64,000 nt of DNA. It comes from Liolophura sinensis (taxonomy: Eukaryota > Mollusca > Polyplacophora > Chitonida > Chitonidae). Both the position numbers and the translations under genes were made by a program. The stretch covers positions 18,387,764 to 18,451,763 of the forward strand of contig NC_088306.1 in NCBI RefSeq assembly GCF_032854445.1, given 5' to 3'. Below are positions 60,115-64,000 of the stretch, piece by piece. How positions within the stretch are numbered: position 1 is the first letter of the stretch; each line of letters begins with the position of its first letter. Under the pieces are notes generated by a model that searched no databases, was not told where the DNA came from, and worked only from the letters and a program-made list of their open reading frames with translations.

Positions 60115-61967
60115 GACAAATCATTATGACAAATATCACATGCTGTGCGGACATGTTTCACACATTTACTCAAAACTCAGTTTTTCTTCACCTTTCACTA
60201 TGTTTTTATAGTTTTCATTTTCCACTTTGTCAATAATTAGTCAAGTTTTGATGAGAACTTTCACCCGAAGTTTCTATGCTACTTTGATGAAATCAATCAC
60301 ACACACACACGCATACTCTGTTAACCCTGCCTGCAGGTCTGCCCCTGTTTTTACATACTCTGTTACCATTCAAACCCATAACATATTAAACTTTTCTAAA
60401 TGTCAGCCTGTCCAGCAGGAAAGTTCAAAAGATGTGTAAAGATAGCAATCCTAGGTTTCTGGGTGGCAGTTGATAGGACTGAAGTAGCTCTGTGCAAGTC
60501 TACTGGCACAAATGGTGTCTATTAGCCCAGAAAAATGAAGATGAACATGAGGCAATGAGTTATCTCCCTTCCTCTCACCGCTGACACATGTCAAACATCA
60601 TAGGTCACATTTCTGCAATACCTGTGATACAGCTTGTGAACCCAATAATATCTCATACTAACTTTGATGTATACCAAGCATACAGAAGGAGAACAACTTG
60701 GGGAAAAAAAGTGTTCTTGAAAACTTTAGTATAAATGTTCAATTTTATACCTACTGGTCACATGAGTAGGCCTATATATAGGCCACACTGCTGACAAAGT
60801 GTCTGTGAAAAGCCCCCTCTGCTACCATTCCCAAGGGCCTACCCTAACCCCCACCCCCACCCATAAACAGACCCAGAAGGGCACCTTTGGGCACCCAGGC
60901 ATTAGCTCCACATGTTCACAGACTTTTGTCATTAAGCATCATCAAGGAGGCAGAAAGGGGGTGGCCTGGTACTGGACATGTTTATAGCTACAGGAGGCTT
61001 CTGCCTATGCAGAGGGAGAATGGGGTGGGGGTGGGTAGGATAGGATGAGGGTGGAGGATGCACTAACTCCTTGGAATGCAATGGGAGGGGGAACGGTGGG
61101 GAATGAGAACACATGGGCAGTGTTAGGGGTGAGAAGTGACAACACATGGCATACAAAACTGGCTTTATCTCTTTTTGGATTATATTTCAGCCTTTAATGT
61201 TAAACAATGGGTTCTTGTCTACCATGTTAATCTGGTGGGGGTGGGGGGTGGGGAGTGGGTGTGGGTGGGGTGTTGAACTAGCAATGTATAGAGACCAAAT
61301 ATAAGTGTCATGTTGGACATCCGACATTCGTACACCATTCGTTGTCCGTAAAGGGCGTTCCAAGTTGATAATCAAGATCCATTTCCAAAACAATGTTTAA
61401 CACTAGCTCCCAAATACAAAGGTATGTAAGAAATTATGCAAATAGGAAATAAAACCGGTAACACAAGAGAAAAGCGGTCATCAGTTTTCAATGATGCTGG
61501 GCAGACAGTTGATATTCCATCAGTGACTTGACTTAAATGACTTTTTTTAAGAAAGAAAAAGCTACACAGCTATTTTCCAACATCAAGCAGAATTAAACTA
61601 TATTCAAACACTGTATCAAAATTAATGTAAAATGAAAGCTTTTTAACCCCCAAAAATGTATAAGTAAGAAATAATCAGTTTCCAACATCTACCAAACAAA
61701 TCTAAACTATATTTCAACATAAAATGTGGAATAAAACGAATACTTTTTAACCAAAACAAATATGAAAGGTTATTAACATATAATATATTGTAGCAAATGT
61801 ATCCATGGAGTTATCAAAATTGTTTTAATTGGTTATTAAGATACATCGTTTCAGGTGATTAAATTTAAATTTTAAATGCAAAGTTCAAAGCTGATAATTT
61901 CGGTAAAAAGTCAGTATTTTGCTTGGTATGAAATGTGTACACATATATATTCTGTCATTCTATTTAC
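60115..61967. other. First intron or upstream region of COL4, nothing coding recognised
   Basis: No signal-peptide exon could be supported here on the minus strand. The region has a short (CA)n near 60297, a C-rich stretch at 60840-60900 and G-rich stretches at 61000-61110 and 61235-61275. Confidence 0.4.
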
Positions 61968-62245
61968 ATGTTTGCAAAGCGTTTATTCTAGCGTATTGTG
62001 AAGGCATTATTTTGTGTTGAATCCCTGAAACTGGCCAATGTAGTTGCAGAAGCCCTGAAACTGGCCAATGTAGCTGTAGAAGCCCTGAAACTGGCCTATG
62101 TAGTTGTAGAAGCCCTGAAACTGGTCAATGTAGTTGTAGAAGCCATGAAACTGGCCAATGTAATTTTGAGTCCAAACTCGAAATGCGCATAAATAGTATT
62201 CAAAGTTGATTTTTCATATGTGAAAAGGTTGAGACATTGGGGTAT
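61968..62245 (+). mobile_element. MITE family C carrying an internal 30-bp expansion
   Basis: Begins TTTGCAAAGCGTTTATTC and ends GTGAAAAGGTTGAGACATTG. The segment GAAGCCCTGAAACTGGCCAA, single-copy in other family members, is repeated about five times at 62032-62165. Confidence 0.7.
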
Positions 62246-62289
62246 ATAATATGAGGCCGATATCAAGTGAATATTTTCACAATGTTTCT

Positions 62290-62357
62290 AACAGGCTAGC
62301 CTTTCAGTATGGGTTTTAGCCTTTCAGTGTGGGTTTTAGCCTTTCAGTGTGGGTTTT
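62290..62357. repeat. 21-bp repeat, 3 copies
   Basis: AGCCTTTCAGTGTGGGTTTT three times, next to the 3' end of a MITE C copy. Confidence 0.88.
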
Positions 62358-63206
62358 AAAGCCTGATTGGCCTGGCTAAAGTCTCACTTAAGTCACAGTT
62401 TCAGTTCATGTAACAAAGAGACTTTATTCAGTACCTGAAGTTCCTCACTATTTCAAATTTACTACAGAAATTCCTTGTAGGTTCTAGGTTCAATACAAAT
62501 GGCTAGCAGCAAAAATTAAAAGAAAAAAATACCCTCCGCCCTTGACTCATGTTTAATTTGCAAGGTCTGCGATTAATTTTTCTTCCCTGGTCCCATGTTC
62601 GGGCTCAGCCATGGACAGCCCTTCTTGGCTTACAAGGTGCAGTTAGATTATAATTAACTTGGATGGAAATTCCTCAGGAAATTGTAATGGCTTAAGCAAG
62701 TTCAGTTTTAGCGGGGTAGGGTTGGGGTGAGCTGAGAGAGAGAGCTATTGAAGACTTCCCTTTTTTTTTTGACTACTGCCTGACCCCAGTGGAGAGTTAA
62801 GACTTCCGTTGCGGAAACACGGGAGCATTAGCAACCTTAAGAAATCACATGAACAAAATCCATGCTTTCCATTCAGTGGGTGAGAAAAAGACAAAAAAAC
62901 AATGGGTGTTCTGATTCATAAAATCGTGACCTGTTGTAGAAATCAGGTCCAAGTTTGGCTGGGTTTAGAACAAGTGCAAGACTCCCTGTACAGTGAGGAG
63001 GGTCATGAAGGTTGGGATCAACAGGAGGAATAAAACCACCTCATGACATTGTCACAATTATCAGAACACGTGTCCCAGTGTATGAAGGTATGTGGACATA
63101 GTTTATCAAAACTACTGGTCCATCTAGTCAATATACACCATGACACTTTCAATGCGAGTCAAACATATAATTGGCATGGTTTTATAAATAAATTTCTAAA
63201 TACTGG
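62358..63206. other. Unrecognised sequence
   Basis: No exon-like segment, tandem repeat or known element was seen apart from a short T-run near 62760. Confidence 0.35.
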
Positions 63207-63427
63207 AGCCAATTCCATAAAGCCATTTCTGACTTAAGTCACAATTTAAAACCTCTTCACAATGCTCAGTTTTGGGTACTGAAAGGTAAAATTTGGACAC
63301 CTTTGTTTTACGATGAAGCTACTGGAGAGGACAAAATTTTACTTTCCAAAGCCGAAAAATAAGCTCTAACGGACTGTACTTCAAATTTTGACTTAAGTCA
63401 GTAATGGCTTTGTGTAAATTGGTTCTA
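63207..63427. mobile_element. MITE family D, best-preserved termini
   Basis: AGCCAATTCCATAAAGCCAT at left and GGCTTTGTGTAAATTGGTTC at right. Together with the inner TGACTTAAGTCA on each side this gives terminal inverted repeats of ~36 bp. Confidence 0.75.
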
Positions 63428-63603
63428 GCTCAGTTATACTTAGGGCAGGGCAGTAGTTTACTCCAGTCTCTCTGGTTTCCTCCACCCTTAATCCTTAAGT
63501 GCATCATTCAAGTTAAACATTCTTAAGTGCATACGTAAAATAACTATTACATAAATAAATAAATAAATATATTGACATCGTTAAAGGTATCAACAAATGA
63601 ACA

Positions 63604-63950
63604 AACATGTACCATTTATGAGTCAGAACATCAAAGACTATTCTATTTCCAACTTTGTAACATTTTGACCAGATTTCTAATTCTTTCAGAAATCCCTACC
63701 CTTTCATAGCCGTGTCTCTCTACTTCACACGGCTTTCTTATTCCACCATCTTGCAAGTCCGAAGACACACATGCATACAGAATCCCAGAAGCTGTCGTGC
63801 ACTTCGCCTCCTCCTCTGACTTTTCGCGCACTACTTTTCAATGGCAACACAAACTTTTTCCCACCAGAACATCAAAGACTATTCTATTTCCAACTTCCTA
63901 ACATTCTGACCATCTTGCCTAATTTTTCTACAAATCCACCCTTTCACTAC
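63604..63950. repeat. Diverged direct repeat ~85 bp, 260 bp apart
   Basis: ATCAAAGACTATTCTATTTC occurs at ~63631 and ~63869, followed in both by CCAACTT, TAACATT and TGACCA. Confidence 0.8.
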
Positions 63951-64000
63951 TTAAAAATTTCAGCTCTTCTGAAAAGGTATTTCATAAATATTTTTACATA

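Noticed and set aside
61998-62192. Open frame with EALKLANVVV repeats, looked like a helical repeat protein
   Set aside because: It is the 30-bp expansion inside a MITE C copy; the frame is open only because 30 is a multiple of three.
63643-63831. Open frame resembling part of a retroelement protein
   Set aside because: There is no recognisable catalytic motif; it is short, flanked by a diverged direct repeat and unsupported.

Overview
The window comes from an animal genome, most likely a mollusc (probably a bivalve) or another lophotrochozoan. This rests on intron-rich genes, many tRNA-derived SINEs and palindromic MITE-like elements, dense intronic minisatellites, and proteins that are clearly orthologous to vertebrate families but diverged. 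The species call is inference from repeat style and protein similarity recalled from memory.

Three protein-coding genes can be assembled exon by exon. (1) Positions 641-3492, minus strand: the 5' part of a NUFIP1-like gene (box C/D snoRNP assembly factor), with four exons and the rest beyond the left edge. (2) Positions 3763-14011, plus strand: a complete 12-exon ANKRD42 (SARP) orthologue of 515 aa. Genes 1 and 2 are head-to-head with 270 bp between start codons, so they probably share a bidirectional promoter. (3) Positions 19623-59228, minus strand: an almost complete type IV collagen alpha-1-like gene. Thirty-nine exons run from the cysteine-rich 7S region to the C-terminal NC1 domain. Reading phase is consistent throughout, totalling about 1735 codons. 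The signal-peptide exon was not found and probably lies to the right.

The 14.0-18.4 kb interval and the 59.2-64.0 kb interval hold only repeats and unrecognised sequence. Introns are packed with SINE family A (Lys/Val-type tRNA-like head, tail of TTTATT units), SINE family B (tRNA-like head, CACT-rich tail), at least four MITE-like families and about twenty minisatellites.

The main unusual signals are as follows. First, three independent minisatellites (40, 46 and 38 bp units, in two genes) whose repeat unit is the last bases of an exon plus its 5' splice site, so each exon is followed by a ladder of copied splice donors. Second, a 3.28 kb intronic array of 78 monomers of 42 bp whose sampled monomer starts all keep the 42-bp register, with higher-order repeats of 17 and 14 monomers, apparently born from a dispersed element. 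Third, one NC1 exon of the collagen gene that is out of frame by three single-base indels; two of them flank the methionine used in the sulfilimine cross-link.
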